This document shows positions 49,868 to 59,384 of a stretch of DNA of 64,000 nucleotides, in pieces; position 1 is the stretch's first letter, and every line of letters begins with the position of its first letter. A program made the translations under genes and the position numbers. This stretch comes from Streptomyces sp. GS7 (GTDB lineage Bacteria; Actinomycetota; Actinomycetes; Streptomycetales; Streptomycetaceae): positions 8,834,501 to 8,898,500 of the forward strand of contig NZ_CP047146.1 in the NCBI RefSeq assembly GCF_009834125.1. The letters are read 5' to 3'. Below the pieces are notes generated by a model, which ran no database searches, was not told where the DNA came from, and saw only the letters and a list, made by a program, of their open reading frames with translations.

Positions 49868-51255
49868 GCGCTCCGTGAAAGGTCGTTGCGGTCGTTCGCA
49901 CCGGACGGCGCGGGCCCTGGACGGTCGTCGGCCTGCCCGGCGCCCTGGGCGGCCGGGCCGGCCGCCGCCTCCCGCCGCTCGCGCTCGGGGAACACCCAGG
50001 CGCGGAAGAGCAGGAACCGCAGCACCGTCGCGGCGAGGTTGGCGGCCACCAGCACCGTCAGCTCGCTGGTGTGCGAGGGGCTGCCGGTGGCGGAGTCCAG
50101 GGCGGCCAGCGAGCCGCTGGTCAGCACCAGGCCGATGGCGAAGACCACCAGCCCCTGCGCCTGATGGCGGACCGCCCGGTCCCGCCCGCGCACTCCGAAC
50201 GTCAGCCGGCGGTTGGCCGCCGTGTTGCCGAGAGCGGACACCAGCAGGGCGCCGGCGTTGGCGATCTGGGGGCCCACCCCGAGCCGGAAGAGGGAGTAGA
50301 GGCCGAGGTAGAGCAGCGTGCTGAGCGCCCCGACGACGCAGAACCCGACGAGCTGCCGCGCCAGCCCGCCCGGCACCCCGGACAGCTGCCGGTCCCGCGG
50401 ATCGTCGCCGAACGGCCGGGCCAGCCGGTCCAGCGGCAGCGCACCGGTCGCCAGCGCCCGCCCCACCCGCCAGACGCCCTTGAGGTCATCGGTCGCCGTC
50501 CGCACGATGTGCACGGTGCTGTCGGGGTCGTCGACCCAGTCCACCGGCACCTCGTGGATCCGCAGCCCGGCCCGCTCGGCGAGCACCAGCATCTCGGTGT
50601 CGAAGAACCACCCGGTGTCCTCGACCATCGGCAGCAGCCGGTCGGCGACATCGCCGCGGATGGCCTTGAAACCGCACTGCGCGTCGGAGAACCGGGCGGC
50701 CAGCGAGCCGCGCAGGATCAGGTTGTAGGTCCGCGAGATGAACTCCCGCTTCGGCCCGCGCACCACCCGCGCGCTGCGGCTGAGCCGGGAGCCGATCGCC
50801 AGGTCCGAGTGCCCGGAGATCAGCGGTGCGACCAGCGGCAGCAGCGCGTTGAGGTCGGTGGACAGATCGACGTCCATGTAGGCCAGCACCGGCGCCTCGG
50901 ACAGCGACCACACGGTGCGCAGCGCCCGGCCGCGGCCCTTCTGCTCCAGCCGGACCGCGGTGACGTTGTCCATCGTGTCGTCGAGCCGGGCGGCGATCTC
51001 GGGCGTGCGATCGGTGCTCGCGTTGTCGGCGATGGTGATCCGGAACCCGTAGGGGAAGGTCCGTACGAGGTGGTCGTGCAGGCGGCGCACGCACGGTTCG
51101 AGGTCGTTCTCCTCGTTGTAGACGGGAATCACGACATCGAGGACCGTCTCGGTCTGGCCCGGTCGCAGATGCTCACGTGGTGGCAGGGAACCCAGTGGCG
51201 TCTGGGTCGGCGGTGGCGTCGTCATACCGACGACGGTCGCCAACCGCCCTGTCAT
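49864..51255 (-). CDS. GT2 polyprenyl-phosphate glycosyltransferase fused to GtrA domain
   Basis: The product is 463 aa from 51255; MTTPPP at 51225 is an alternative start. Residues about 38-270 are GT2 (VLDVVIPVYNEENDLEPCVR; ITIADNASTDRT; YMDVDLSTDLNALLPLV; ISRTYNLILRGSLAARFSDA; FFDTEMLVLAERAGLRIHEV). Residues about 305-430 are a four-helix GtrA domain (QLVGFCVVGALSTLLYLGLY; NAGALLVSALGNTAANRRLT). It makes a polyprenyl-phosphate sugar and may flip it. The GT39 gene overlaps its stop by four bases, so donor synthesis and use are coupled. Confidence 0.92.
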   Translation of the reverse strand: MTGRLATVVGMTTPPPTQTPLGSLPPREHLRPGQTETVLDVVIPVYNEENDLEPCVRRLHDHLVRTFPYGFRITIADNASTDRTPEIAARLDDTMDNVTAVRLEQKGRGRALRTVWSLSEAPVLAYMDVDLSTDLNALLPLVAPLISGHSDLAIGSRLSRSARVVRGPKREFISRTYNLILRGSLAARFSDAQCGFKAIRGDVADRLLPMVEDTGWFFDTEMLVLAERAGLRIHEVPVDWVDDPDSTVHIVRTATDDLKGVWRVGRALATGALPLDRLARPFGDDPRDRQLSGVPGGLARQLVGFCVVGALSTLLYLGLYSLFRLGVGPQIANAGALLVSALGNTAANRRLTFGVRGRDRAVRHQAQGLVVFAIGLVLTSGSLAALDSATGSPSHTSELTVLVAANLAATVLRFLLFRAWVFPERERREAAAGPAAQGAGQADDRPGPAPSGANDRNDLSRSA

Positions 51256-51431
51256 GCCGGTGTGCTGGACCTGTGGGTGGGCTATGAGTCGGGGGCAGGG
51301 GGCGGGGCGGGAGACGGGCGCGCCGCGGCACGTCGAGAGGCGCGCCGCGACACGTGACGGGGCGGCCCTACGTGCGAAAACGCGGGCGGGCGGAGGCTCT
51401 TGAGGGCAGCGGGGGCTACGGGCCGAGCCGC

Positions 51432-53195
51432 CTACGGGCGGGCCGTCGGCAGCGTCACCGTGAAGACCGTCCGCCCCGGGACGCTCTGCACGCTGACCGT
51501 CCCCCGGTGCGCGGCGACCACCGCCTGCACGATGGCCAGCCCCAGCCCCGTGCTCCCGGCCGCCCGCGAACGGGACGCGTCCCCGCGCGCGAACCGCTCG
51601 AAGACCCGCGGCAGCAGCGCCTGCGGGATCCCGGGCCCGTCGTCCTCCACCTCCAACTGGACGAACCCGGCCCCGAAGGCCCCGTACGCTCCGAAGGCCC
51701 CGCGCTCCCCGGGGACCGCGCGGTGCGCCGGGGCCCCGAGGTCCGCGCCCGCTCCGCGCACCCGGCCCCGCACCCGTGCCGTGACCGTCGTCCCCTCCGG
51801 CGTGTGCGTACGGGCGTTGGCCAGCAGATTGACCAGGATCTGGTGCAGTCGGCCCGCGTCGCCGTGGACCAGTGCGGGCTCGTCGGGCAGCTCCAGCCGC
51901 CAGCGGTGATCGGGCCCGGCCGCCCTGGCATCGCTCACCGCGTCCACCACCAGCGGCAAGAGATCGGTGCTCTCGTACGAGAGCGGGCGCCCGGAGTCGA
52001 GCCGGGCGAGCAGCAGCAGATCCTCCACCAGCCCCGTCATCCGCTCCGCCTCGGACTCGATCCGCCCCAGCGCATGCCGGGTCTCCGGCCCCGGCCGCTC
52101 CTTCCCGCGCCGGGTCAGCTCGGCATAGCCCCGTATCGACGCCAGCGGCGTACGCAGCTCATGGCTGGCGTCGGCGACGAACCGCCGCACCCGCATCTCG
52201 CTCTCCTGCCGCGCCGAGAGCGCCGAACCGACATGCCCCAGCATCCGGTTCAGCGCCGCCCCGACCTGGCCGACCTCCGTACGCGCATCCGCCTCGGCCG
52301 CCGGGACCCGGACGTGCAGCGCCACCTCGCCCTGGTGGAGCGGCAGTTCGGACACCCGCGTCGCCGTGGCGGCCACCCGCTTCAGCGGCCGCAGCGCGAA
52401 CCCGACCATGACGGAGCCCGCGATCCCGGCCGCCGCCAGCCCGGACACCGTCACAAAGCCCTCGATCCGCACCAGCCGGTCGACCGTCCCGTCGACCTCA
52501 CCGGTCGGCAGCCCGAGCACCAGCCGGCCGTCCTTGGCGGACTCCACCCGGTAGTGCCCGAGGCCGGGCAGGTGGACGCCGTGCGGCGCACCGTCCCGCG
52601 GCACCGCGTTCAGCGCCGCGACCTGGCTCGCGCTCAGCGCGTCCAGCCGCTCCGACGGCAGGCGGCTCGTCGAGCGGTTCAGCAGCGCCCCGGCCCCGAT
52701 CGCCCCGTCCGGCCCGACCCGCGCGCCCACCGCACCGAAGGGCTGGCCTCCCATGGCGACGAAATCCAGCCCGTCGTCATGCAGGGGGTCAAGCGGATGC
52801 GGCTCCGCCGCCCGCTTGACCGACTCCCACAGCTGCCGGTCCAACTGCCCCTGCATGTACTGGTGCAGCGCGATGGTCGTCACGGCCCCGATCACGGTTC
52901 CCACCACCGCGATCAGCGCCACCGCCGACACCACGAGCCGCGTCCGCAAGGTCCAGCGCCGCCGCGAGAGGGAGGCGACCAGTGGCAGCGCGGCAAACCG
53001 CGAGGCCCTGGCACGACCGGCCCCGGACCGACCGGACGCGGACGGACCGGACGCGGACGAGCCCCCGGCCACACCGGCAGGCCCGACCGCCCCATCCGTC
53101 CCGGAGGCCCCCGAGACGCCCGCGACACCCGCGGCATCCGAGACCCCCGACGTCCCCGACACCCCCGTGATCACCCGACCGCTCACGACGCGCAA
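51432..53195 (-). CDS. Two-component sensor histidine kinase
   Basis: The product is up to 587 aa; a TTG at 53195 or GTG at 53186 can start it. An 80-residue Gly/Ser/Ala-rich N-terminus precedes the first membrane helix (LVVSAVALIAVVGTVIGAVT). An extracellular sensor (about 110-250), second helix, HAMP, HisKA (FVADASHELRTPLASIRGYA) and HATPase_c (NLLANARTHTPEGT; VEDDGPGIP; GLGLAIVQAVVAAHRG) follow. It is eight bases downstream of the response regulator. The long low-complexity N-terminus is unusual, and the true start may lie later. Confidence 0.92.
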   Translation of the reverse strand: MRVVSGRVITGVSGTSGVSDAAGVAGVSGASGTDGAVGPAGVAGGSSASGPSASGRSGAGRARASRFAALPLVASLSRRRWTLRTRLVVSAVALIAVVGTVIGAVTTIALHQYMQGQLDRQLWESVKRAAEPHPLDPLHDDGLDFVAMGGQPFGAVGARVGPDGAIGAGALLNRSTSRLPSERLDALSASQVAALNAVPRDGAPHGVHLPGLGHYRVESAKDGRLVLGLPTGEVDGTVDRLVRIEGFVTVSGLAAAGIAGSVMVGFALRPLKRVAATATRVSELPLHQGEVALHVRVPAAEADARTEVGQVGAALNRMLGHVGSALSARQESEMRVRRFVADASHELRTPLASIRGYAELTRRGKERPGPETRHALGRIESEAERMTGLVEDLLLLARLDSGRPLSYESTDLLPLVVDAVSDARAAGPDHRWRLELPDEPALVHGDAGRLHQILVNLLANARTHTPEGTTVTARVRGRVRGAGADLGAPAHRAVPGERGAFGAYGAFGAGFVQLEVEDDGPGIPQALLPRVFERFARGDASRSRAAGSTGLGLAIVQAVVAAHRGTVSVQSVPGRTVFTVTLPTARP

Positions 53196-53203
53196 CCCGC
53201 CAC

Positions 53204-53998
53204 CTACCCCACCGGCTTGATCAGATAGCCCGCACCCCGCCGGGTGTGGATCATCGGCTCCCGCCCCGCGTCGATCTTCCGCCGCAGGTACGAGATGTAC
53301 AGCTCGACGACGTTGGCCTGGCCCCCGAAGTCATAGCTCCACACCCGGTCCAGAATCTGCGTCTTGCTCAGCACCCGCCGCGGGTTACGCATCAGATAGC
53401 GCAGCAACTCGAATTCGGTCGCCGTCAGATGGATGTCCTGACCGTCCCGCCAGACCTCGTGGCTGTCCTCGTCCAGCACCAGATCGCCCACCGTCAGCAG
53501 CGACTCGCTGCGTGCGGTGGTCGCCCCGGCCCGGCGCAGCAGCCCGCGCAGCCTGGCCACCACCTCCTCCAGGCTGAACGGCTTGGTGACATAGTCGTCG
53601 CCGCCCGCCGTCAGCCCGGCGATCCGGTCCTCGACCGCGTCCTTGGCGGTGAGGAACAGCACCGGTACGTCCGGCAGTTCACGCCGCAGCCGGCCGAGCA
53701 CCGTCAGCCCGTCCATGTCCGGCAGCATCACATCGAGCAGCACCGCATCCGGCCGCCAGCTGCGGGCACACCGCAGCGCACCCGCGCCGTCCCCCTCGGA
53801 CCGGATGTCCCAGCCCTCGTACCGCAGGGCCAGCGACAGCAGATCCGCGAGCGAGGACTCGTCGTCGACGACCAGCACCCGCACCGGGCTGCCGTCCGCC
53901 CGCAGCAGCTCCGGCTGCTTCCCCGGCACCCCCCTGGAGGACGAGCCGGAAGCCGGCGCACGGTAGGACGCTGAGGACGACGACGAAGTCAGGGTCAT
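53204..53998 (-). CDS. OmpR-family response regulator
   Basis: The product is 264 aa. The receiver has DDESS, the phosphoacceptor in AVLLDVMLPDMDGLTVL, and Lys in DDYVTKPFSLEEVVARL. The C-terminal winged helix reads ATEFELLRYLMRNPRRVLSK, ILDRVWSYDFGGQANVVELY, ISYLRRKIDAG. A 37-residue Ser-rich N-terminal extension precedes the receiver. It is the partner of the kinase encoded immediately downstream. Confidence 0.95.
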   Translation of the reverse strand: MTLTSSSSSASYRAPASGSSSRGVPGKQPELLRADGSPVRVLVVDDESSLADLLSLALRYEGWDIRSEGDGAGALRCARSWRPDAVLLDVMLPDMDGLTVLGRLRRELPDVPVLFLTAKDAVEDRIAGLTAGGDDYVTKPFSLEEVVARLRGLLRRAGATTARSESLLTVGDLVLDEDSHEVWRDGQDIHLTATEFELLRYLMRNPRRVLSKTQILDRVWSYDFGGQANVVELYISYLRRKIDAGREPMIHTRRGAGYLIKPVG

Positions 53999-54293
53999 GG
54001 CCTGGAGCCTGGCCCGCCCCTCTGAGAGCTCCCTTGCCGGTTTCTGTGAATCTCCTGAGAATCACCCCTGCCGAAGGTCAAGAACCCCTCGCCCGCACCG
54101 GGCGCCACCCCGTCATGGCGGACCTGGGCCGCCCCCCGCGCGGCCCAGGCCGATCACCACTTCCCCAGCATCGCACCCACCACTGACAATCCCCCTGACC
54201 TGCGCTTTCCCGCCTCAGGCCGCCCCACAACCGCACCCGCGTCGCACGGAACCCCACCCAAGTCCCGCACTCCGCACCGCGTACCGTCGCCCC

Positions 54294-54827
54294 ATGCATC
54301 TCCTGGCCCTCTCCGGCAGCCTGCGCGCCCGCTCCTCCAACGGAGCCGTGCTGCGCTCCGCCCTCGACCTCGTCGACGGCCCCACCGCCACCGCGGACAT
54401 CGGCGCGCTCCCGCACTTCAACCCCGACCTGGACGGCGAGGACGCCACACCCCCGCCCCCGGTCGCCGCCCTGCGTACCGCCGTCGCGACCGCCGACGCC
54501 CTGCTCATCGTCAGCCCGGAGTACGCGCACGGCGTCCCCGGCGTCCTCAAGAACGCCCTCGACTGGCTGGTCAGCAGCGGCGAATGCGTCGACAAGCCGG
54601 TCGCCGTCATCACCGCCTCGCCGTTCCCCACCGGCGGCGACCACGCCAACGCCCAACTCCGCGAGACCCTGCGCATGATGACGGCACAGGTCGTCACCGC
54701 CGCCTGCCGCGAGATCCCCGCCATCGGGCCCAAGGTCGACCCCGCCACCGAGCGCGTCACCGACCAGCCCACCCTCGCCGACCTCCGCACCGCCCTGACC
54801 CACCTGTCCGCGGCCACCACGGCCTGA
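54294..54827 (+). CDS. NADPH-dependent FMN reductase
   Basis: The product is 177 aa. The flavodoxin-like motifs are LALSGSLRARSSN (FMN phosphate loop) and IVSPEYAHGVPGVLKNALDW (about 75-95), the family signature. It probably reduces FMN, quinones or azo/nitro compounds. It diverges from the response regulator by about 300 bases and is monocistronic. Confidence 0.9.
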   Translation: MHLLALSGSLRARSSNGAVLRSALDLVDGPTATADIGALPHFNPDLDGEDATPPPPVAALRTAVATADALLIVSPEYAHGVPGVLKNALDWLVSSGECVDKPVAVITASPFPTGGDHANAQLRETLRMMTAQVVTAACREIPAIGPKVDPATERVTDQPTLADLRTALTHLSAATTA

Positions 54828-54876
54828 CCCGGGCGAGCCGGGAACCGCACCGCACCGCCGCCGTCAGCACCGCGCC

Positions 54877-55881
54877 CTAACGTCCCCCGTCCCGGTCCCC
54901 GCCCCCATCCCTGTCTCCGTCCCCGCCTCCGCCTCCGCCTCCCGAACCCGTCCCCACCCCGAACAGCCGCGCCCCGTTCCCGTAGCACACCGCCCGCAGC
55001 CACTCGTCGCCCAACTCCAGCCGCCCGAGCGCCTCCAGGGCATGCGCGTAGCCGTACGGGATGTTGGGGAAGTCGCTCCCGAACAGCACCCGCTCGCCCA
55101 GATCCCGCAGCCGCCCACGCTCCGCCCGCGGGAACGGCGCGGCCCGCTCGGCGAAGTCCGTGAAGGCCATCGTCGTATCCAGATACACCTCCGGACAGCG
55201 CTCCGCGAGCTCCAGGAAATCGGCGTACTCCGGCATCCCCATGTGCGCGATCACCAGCCGCAGGCGGGGATGCCGGGCCAGCACCCGGGCGATCGGCTCG
55301 GGCCCGGTGTACTTCCCCGGCACCGGCCCCGAACCGCAGTGGACGACCACCGGCACCCCGGCCTCCGCCAGCACACCCCACACCGCGTCCAGCCGCGCGT
55401 CCGCCGGGTCGTACGCCCCCACCTGCACATGTGCCTTGAACACCCGGGCCCCGCCGTCGAGTTCGTGGCGTACGCAGGCCGCGGCCCCGTCCTCCGGGAA
55501 GAACGTCGCCGTCCGCAGGCAGTCCGGCGTGCGGGCCGCGAAGTCCGCCGCCCACCCGTTCAGCCACCGCGCCATCCCGGGCTTGTGCGGATAGACCATC
55601 GCCGTGAACGCCCGCACGCCGAAGCCCCGCAGCACCGCCAGCCGCGCGTCCTCCTCGAAGCGGTACGCGATCGGCCAGCGCCGCCCCACCAACGGGCCCG
55701 CGGCGTCGAAATACGCCCACACCTTCGCCATCACCCGCTCCGGCATGAAGTGCGTGTGCACATCGATCAGCCCCGGCAGCCCCAGCCCCCGCCAGAACTC
55801 CGCGACCCGCTCATCGCCCTCCACCGCAGCCCCCGATCCGTCCCCGGCGTCCCCTGCGTCCCCGACATCCCCTGCCACCAC
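54877..55881 (-). CDS. Amidohydrolase-2-family metal-dependent hydrolase
   Basis: The product is 334 aa. The TIM-barrel metal ligands are visible in GLIDVHTHFMPERV, the second His in VPVVVHCGSGPVPG, a third in LVIAHMGMPEYADF, and the Asp in VLFGSDFPNIPYGY. Members include ACMSD-type decarboxylases and lactonases. The Gly/Asp repeat tail is low-complexity and the true start may be downstream of MVAGDVGDAGDAGD. Substrate unknown. Confidence 0.88.
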   Translation of the reverse strand: MVAGDVGDAGDAGDGSGAAVEGDERVAEFWRGLGLPGLIDVHTHFMPERVMAKVWAYFDAAGPLVGRRWPIAYRFEEDARLAVLRGFGVRAFTAMVYPHKPGMARWLNGWAADFAARTPDCLRTATFFPEDGAAACVRHELDGGARVFKAHVQVGAYDPADARLDAVWGVLAEAGVPVVVHCGSGPVPGKYTGPEPIARVLARHPRLRLVIAHMGMPEYADFLELAERCPEVYLDTTMAFTDFAERAAPFPRAERGRLRDLGERVLFGSDFPNIPYGYAHALEALGRLELGDEWLRAVCYGNGARLFGVGTGSGGGGGGGDGDRDGGGDRDGGR

Positions 55882-55942
55882 ACCCGCCCCTTCCGCACGC
55901 CGTTCCAGCCCCCACCCTCTGAGGGCCCCTCGGAAACCCCGC

Positions 55943-56941
55943 TCAGAACAACCCCTCCTGCCCCCCTTCCCCCTCGCCTCTCCCCTCCCCCCTCGCCGCC
56001 GCCCGCACCGGCACCGTCGTCACCGGCCCCCGCGCCGCCCCCAGCACCCACCCCGCCAGCAACCGCGCATCCAGCACCGCGACCACCCCGCCCGTCCCGG
56101 AGCCGCCCCGCCCGGAGCCGCCACCCGCACCACGCCCCTCCGCCCCGGCCTCCCCCACCAACCGCAGATACACATCCGCCCCCACACCGGCCACCACTTC
56201 CGCCACGATCTCCGCCCCCGCCGTCAACCCGCCCAGCTCCACGACGCCGACGGCCGGAATCCGCTCCAGCCCGAACAGCTCCGCATGGTCCCCGCAGGCG
56301 AACTCCACCGGATCCAGCGTCTCCGGCCAGCCCGCCAACCGCCGTGCCGCACGGTGGAGTTGTGCCAGCTCACCGGCCCGCTCCGGCAGCGGCGGCAGGG
56401 CCCCGCGCGCCGCCCGCTTCGCCTCCTTCGCGAACCGGTCGGGCACCCCCAGCGCGCTCCCCAGCAGCGCCTCCGCCCGCCGCGCCGCCATCAGCGGCCC
56501 GCGCCCCAGCCAGGCGTACGCCACCGCGCCCTGCTCCACCAGCCGCGCCGTCCCGCGCTCCGCGGCCGTGATCCCCACCTTCAGCAGGCCCGGCCCGAAG
56601 TACGCCAGATAGACGCCGTACGGGCGCGGATCGTCCGCCATGGTGTCCGCCGCCACCGAACGCGACCGGTCCAGCCGCGCACACCGCGGGCACTGGTCCT
56701 TCGCCGCCGCCCCGTCGATCTCCGCCCCGTACGGGCACACGATCCACCGACCGCCGCGCCGCACCCCCAGGCAGCGCCGCTCCCCCAGCGCCGCGAACGC
56801 CAGCGCCCTCCCCGCCGGCAGCAGGCTCTCCCGCTCCTCCCCCCGCTCGGCGCAGTACCAGCCGAGCCGCTGGCCGAACGGCCCCTCCGGCCCGGCCCCC
56901 GGCCTGCCGCCCGACCACCGCGGTCCCGTACATCGCCACAC
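55943..56941 (-). CDS. DUF2797 protein
   Basis: The product is 332 aa. Cys/His-rich segments (RRCLGVRRGGRWIVCPYGAE; KDQCPRCARLDRSRSV) resemble zinc sites. They are followed by the DUF2797 core (YGVYLAYFGPGLLKVGITAA; RLVEQGAVAYAWLGRGPLMA), which resembles GIY-YIG nuclease text (VYLAYFG...KVGIT). The C-terminal 80 residues are Gly/Arg-rich and variable. Nuclease activity is not established for this family. Confidence 0.85.
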   Translation of the reverse strand: MWRCTGPRWSGGRPGAGPEGPFGQRLGWYCAERGEERESLLPAGRALAFAALGERRCLGVRRGGRWIVCPYGAEIDGAAAKDQCPRCARLDRSRSVAADTMADDPRPYGVYLAYFGPGLLKVGITAAERGTARLVEQGAVAYAWLGRGPLMAARRAEALLGSALGVPDRFAKEAKRAARGALPPLPERAGELAQLHRAARRLAGWPETLDPVEFACGDHAELFGLERIPAVGVVELGGLTAGAEIVAEVVAGVGADVYLRLVGEAGAEGRGAGGGSGRGGSGTGGVVAVLDARLLAGWVLGAARGPVTTVPVRAAARGEGRGEGEGGQEGLF

Positions 56942-57005
56942 ACCGTCAGCGTACGACCGCCCACCGACAACGCCCCGGCGCCTGCGGCGGACGGCCGACG
57001 CGGCC

Positions 57006-58007
57006 CTACACCCCCACCCCCCGGAACGTGCTGCGATAGGCCCGCGGCGAGACCCCCAGCGCCGTGTGCAGATGCTGCCGCAGCGAAGCCGCCGTCCCGA
57101 ACCCCGTCTCCGCCGCGATCCGGTCCACCGTCAAATCCGTCTCCTCCAGCAACTGCCGGGCCCGCTCGATCCGTTGGCGGGTCAGCCACTGGAGCGGCGA
57201 GACCCCCACCTCCTCCCGGAACCGCCGGGTGAAGGTCCGTACGCTCATCGCCTCCCGCGCCGCCAGCTCCCGCAGGCTCAGCGGCCGGTCCAGGTGCTCC
57301 AGCGCCCAGGCCCGCGCCACGCTCGTCGAGGACAGCTGCGGCTCCGGCACCGGCCGCTGTATGTACTGCGCCTGCCCGCCCTCCCGGTGCGGCGGTACGA
57401 CCGTCCGCCGCGCGACGTCGTTGGCCACCGCCGCCCCGTGGTCGCAGCGCACCATGTGCAGACACAGATCGACGCCCGAGGCGACCCCGGCCGCCGTCAG
57501 CACATCGCCCTCGTCCGTGTACAGCACGTCCGGATCCAGCTCGACGGCCGGGAACATCCGCCGGAAGTCGTCCGCCGACCGCCAGTGCGTCGTGGCCCGC
57601 CGGCCGTCCAGCAGCCCGGCGGCGGCCAGGACGAACGCCCCCGTGCAGACCGACGCGATCCGCGTCCCCGGCCGGATCCGCGCCAGCGCCGCGGCCATCC
57701 CCGGACTCAGCCGGCCCTCCCGCTGCTCGCCGTCGTAGTCCTCCCCGGAAGCCGGCACCACCACCGTGTCCGCGTCGTCCAGCGCCTCCGGCCCGTGCGC
57801 CACGTTCACCGTGAAGTCGGTGTCCGTAGGCAGCTCCCCGGGCTCCGGCGTGCACGTCACCAGCTCGTACAGCGGCTCCCCCGCCGCCGACCTGGCCTGC
57901 CCGAAGATCCGGTGCACGATCCCGATCTCCATCGGCAGCAACCCCGGCCGCACCAGAACCGCCACCCGGTGCCGCCGCACCCCCGCCGTATCACCCACGC
58001 CCACCAT
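57006..58007 (-). CDS. GlxA-family AraC-type regulator (DJ-1 domain plus HTH)
   Basis: The product is 333 aa from ATG at 58007. The N-terminal DJ-1/PfpI-like domain contains IASVCTGAFVLAAAGLLDGR, with the Cys at the nucleophile-elbow position, though regulators of this class are generally non-enzymatic. The C-terminal AraC HTH pair reads SLRELAAREAMSVRTFTRRF and QLLEETDLTVDRIAAETGFG. It is divergent from the NAD(P)H oxidoreductase (105 bases apart) and probably regulates it through the repeat-bearing intergenic DNA. Confidence 0.92.
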   Translation of the reverse strand: MVGVGDTAGVRRHRVAVLVRPGLLPMEIGIVHRIFGQARSAAGEPLYELVTCTPEPGELPTDTDFTVNVAHGPEALDDADTVVVPASGEDYDGEQREGRLSPGMAAALARIRPGTRIASVCTGAFVLAAAGLLDGRRATTHWRSADDFRRMFPAVELDPDVLYTDEGDVLTAAGVASGVDLCLHMVRCDHGAAVANDVARRTVVPPHREGGQAQYIQRPVPEPQLSSTSVARAWALEHLDRPLSLRELAAREAMSVRTFTRRFREEVGVSPLQWLTRQRIERARQLLEETDLTVDRIAAETGFGTAASLRQHLHTALGVSPRAYRSTFRGVGV

Positions 58008-58020
58008 GGCCCGCCCCTCC

Positions 58021-58048
58021 CGATGGCCCGATGGCCCGATGGCCCGAT
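58021..58048. repeat. Three tandem CGATGGCC units in divergent promoter
   Basis: CGATGGCC occurs at 58021, 58029 and 58037, followed by CGATCC. The array sits between the GlxA-type regulator and the oxidoreductase gene and may bind the regulator or reflect slippage. Confidence 0.6.
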
Positions 58049-58112
58049 CCTGGCACATGTTGACCGTCCGGCCACTCGTCTCTCCGCCCGGCCGCCCCGG
58101 AAGGTGGACGCC

Positions 58113-58910
58113 ATGAAGGTCCTCTGGCTGTTCGCCCACCCCGACCACCGTTCCCTCAGCGGCTCCCTCAAGGCGGAGGGGCTGCGCACCCTCGAAGCCC
58201 ACGGCCACCAGCACCGGGTCTCCGACCTCTACGCCATGAAATGGAACCCGCTCGTCGACGCCGCCGACTACGGCACCCACGACCCGGCCGACCGCCTCCA
58301 CATCGCCGACGCGTCCGAACGCGCCCACGCCGCGGGCAGGTTGAGCCCGGACATCGTCGCCGAACAGGAGAAGGTCACCTGGGCCGACACCCTCGTCGTC
58401 CAGTTCCCCCTCTGGTGGTACGGGATGCCCGCCATCCTCAAGGGCTGGTTCGACCGCGTCTTCATCAAGGGCTTCGCCTTCGGCCTCACCGACCCCGCCA
58501 CCGGCCGCTCCCGCCGCTACGGCGACGGCCCCCTGACCGGCAAGCGCGCCATGGTCGTCGTCACCGCCGGCGCCCGCGCCGCCACCCTCGGCCCCCGGGG
58601 CGTCAGCGGCGACCTCAACGATCTCCTCTTCCCCCTCCAGCACGGCACCTTCTGGTACACCGGCATGTCCGTCGCCCCGCCCCTGCTGATCCCCAGCGCG
58701 GACCGCACCACCCCCGACGCCTACGAAACCGCCGCCACCCGCCTGCGGGACCGCCTGCTCACCCTCCCCACCACGGACCCGCTCCCCTTCCGCCACCAGA
58801 ACACCGGCGACTACGACGACGACCTGCTCCTGCACCCCCACCTGACCCCGGCAGCCCCCACGGGCCCCGTCGCCCACTACACCGCCCCACCCCCGCCGGC
58901 CCACCCCTGA
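58113..58910 (+). CDS. Flavodoxin-fold NAD(P)H oxidoreductase (NQO/KefF-like)
   Basis: The product is 265 aa from ATG at 58113 with AAGGTGG upstream. Motifs are VLWLFAHPDHRSLSGSLKAE (flavin loop), VQFPLWWYGMPAILKGWFDR (family signature) and VVTAGARAATLGPRGV. It probably reduces quinones or electrophiles. The C-terminus is Pro-rich. The GlxA-type regulator is divergent. Confidence 0.9.
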   Translation: MKVLWLFAHPDHRSLSGSLKAEGLRTLEAHGHQHRVSDLYAMKWNPLVDAADYGTHDPADRLHIADASERAHAAGRLSPDIVAEQEKVTWADTLVVQFPLWWYGMPAILKGWFDRVFIKGFAFGLTDPATGRSRRYGDGPLTGKRAMVVVTAGARAATLGPRGVSGDLNDLLFPLQHGTFWYTGMSVAPPLLIPSADRTTPDAYETAATRLRDRLLTLPTTDPLPFRHQNTGDYDDDLLLHPHLTPAAPTGPVAHYTAPPPPAHP

Positions 58911-58954
58911 CCCCGGCCCGCCGCACGCACCCGCGCAGGCACCACGGCACACAC

Positions 58955-59009
58955 AAAAAAGCCGTCGCCCCAGCGAACGAGATCCACTCTCGTCCACTGG
59001 GGCGACGGC
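58955..59009 (-). terminator. Terminator of tRNA-fMet transcript
   Basis: Stem GCCGTCGCCCCAG (58961-58973) pairs perfectly with 58997-59009, with an inner ACGAGA/TCTCGT stem. On the minus strand it is followed by TTTTTT (58955-58960), a classical rho-independent terminator five bases after the tRNA end. Confidence 0.9.
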
Positions 59010-59014
59010 ATCAG

Positions 59015-59088
59015 TAGCGGGGACAGGATTTGAACCTGCGACCTCTGGGTTATGAGCCCAGCGAGCTACCGAGCTGCTCCACCCCGCG
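59015..59088 (-). tRNA. Initiator tRNA-fMet (CAT)
   Basis: Minus-strand sequence begins CGCGGGGTGGAGCAGCTCGG. The anticodon loop is CTCATAA between GGG-type stems, and the T arm is GCAGGTTCAAATCCTGT. C1 is unpaired against T72, and three G-C pairs flank the anticodon loop, both hallmarks of initiator tRNA. The CCA is not encoded (the next bases are CTG), as is common in Streptomyces. 74 nt. Confidence 0.95.
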
Positions 59089-59384
59089 TCGGTGAACCCC
59101 ACCCTACGCGACCCCCGCCCCAGCGCCTAATCCATTACGCCGGCCCCACCTCCGCACCGGATCCACCCTCACCCACGGCCGTCCTGCCTCGTCGAGGACT
59201 CACGCGCCGCCGCCACCGTGATCGGCGTGGCCCCCGGTTGCTGCACCTCGCCGCCGCCGTAAGGCGGGCCGACGCCCCCGCCCGGAGAACGGCGGGGGCT
59301 TCGGCCTGCCGTGCGCTCGGCGGCATCCGAACCGCCTGACGGCACGTTCCCCCTCAGGAGAAGCGCTCGGCCGGCGGTTCTCGC

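Noticed and set aside
46967..50164. 1,065-codon open frame antisense to the MFS and GT39 genes
   Set aside because: Shadow frame in very GC-rich DNA, Arg/Pro/Gln-rich with no domain.
55042..57232. Long plus-strand frames antisense to the amidohydrolase and DUF2797 genes
   Set aside because: Pro/Arg/His-rich text without start signals; the minus-strand genes carry conserved motifs.
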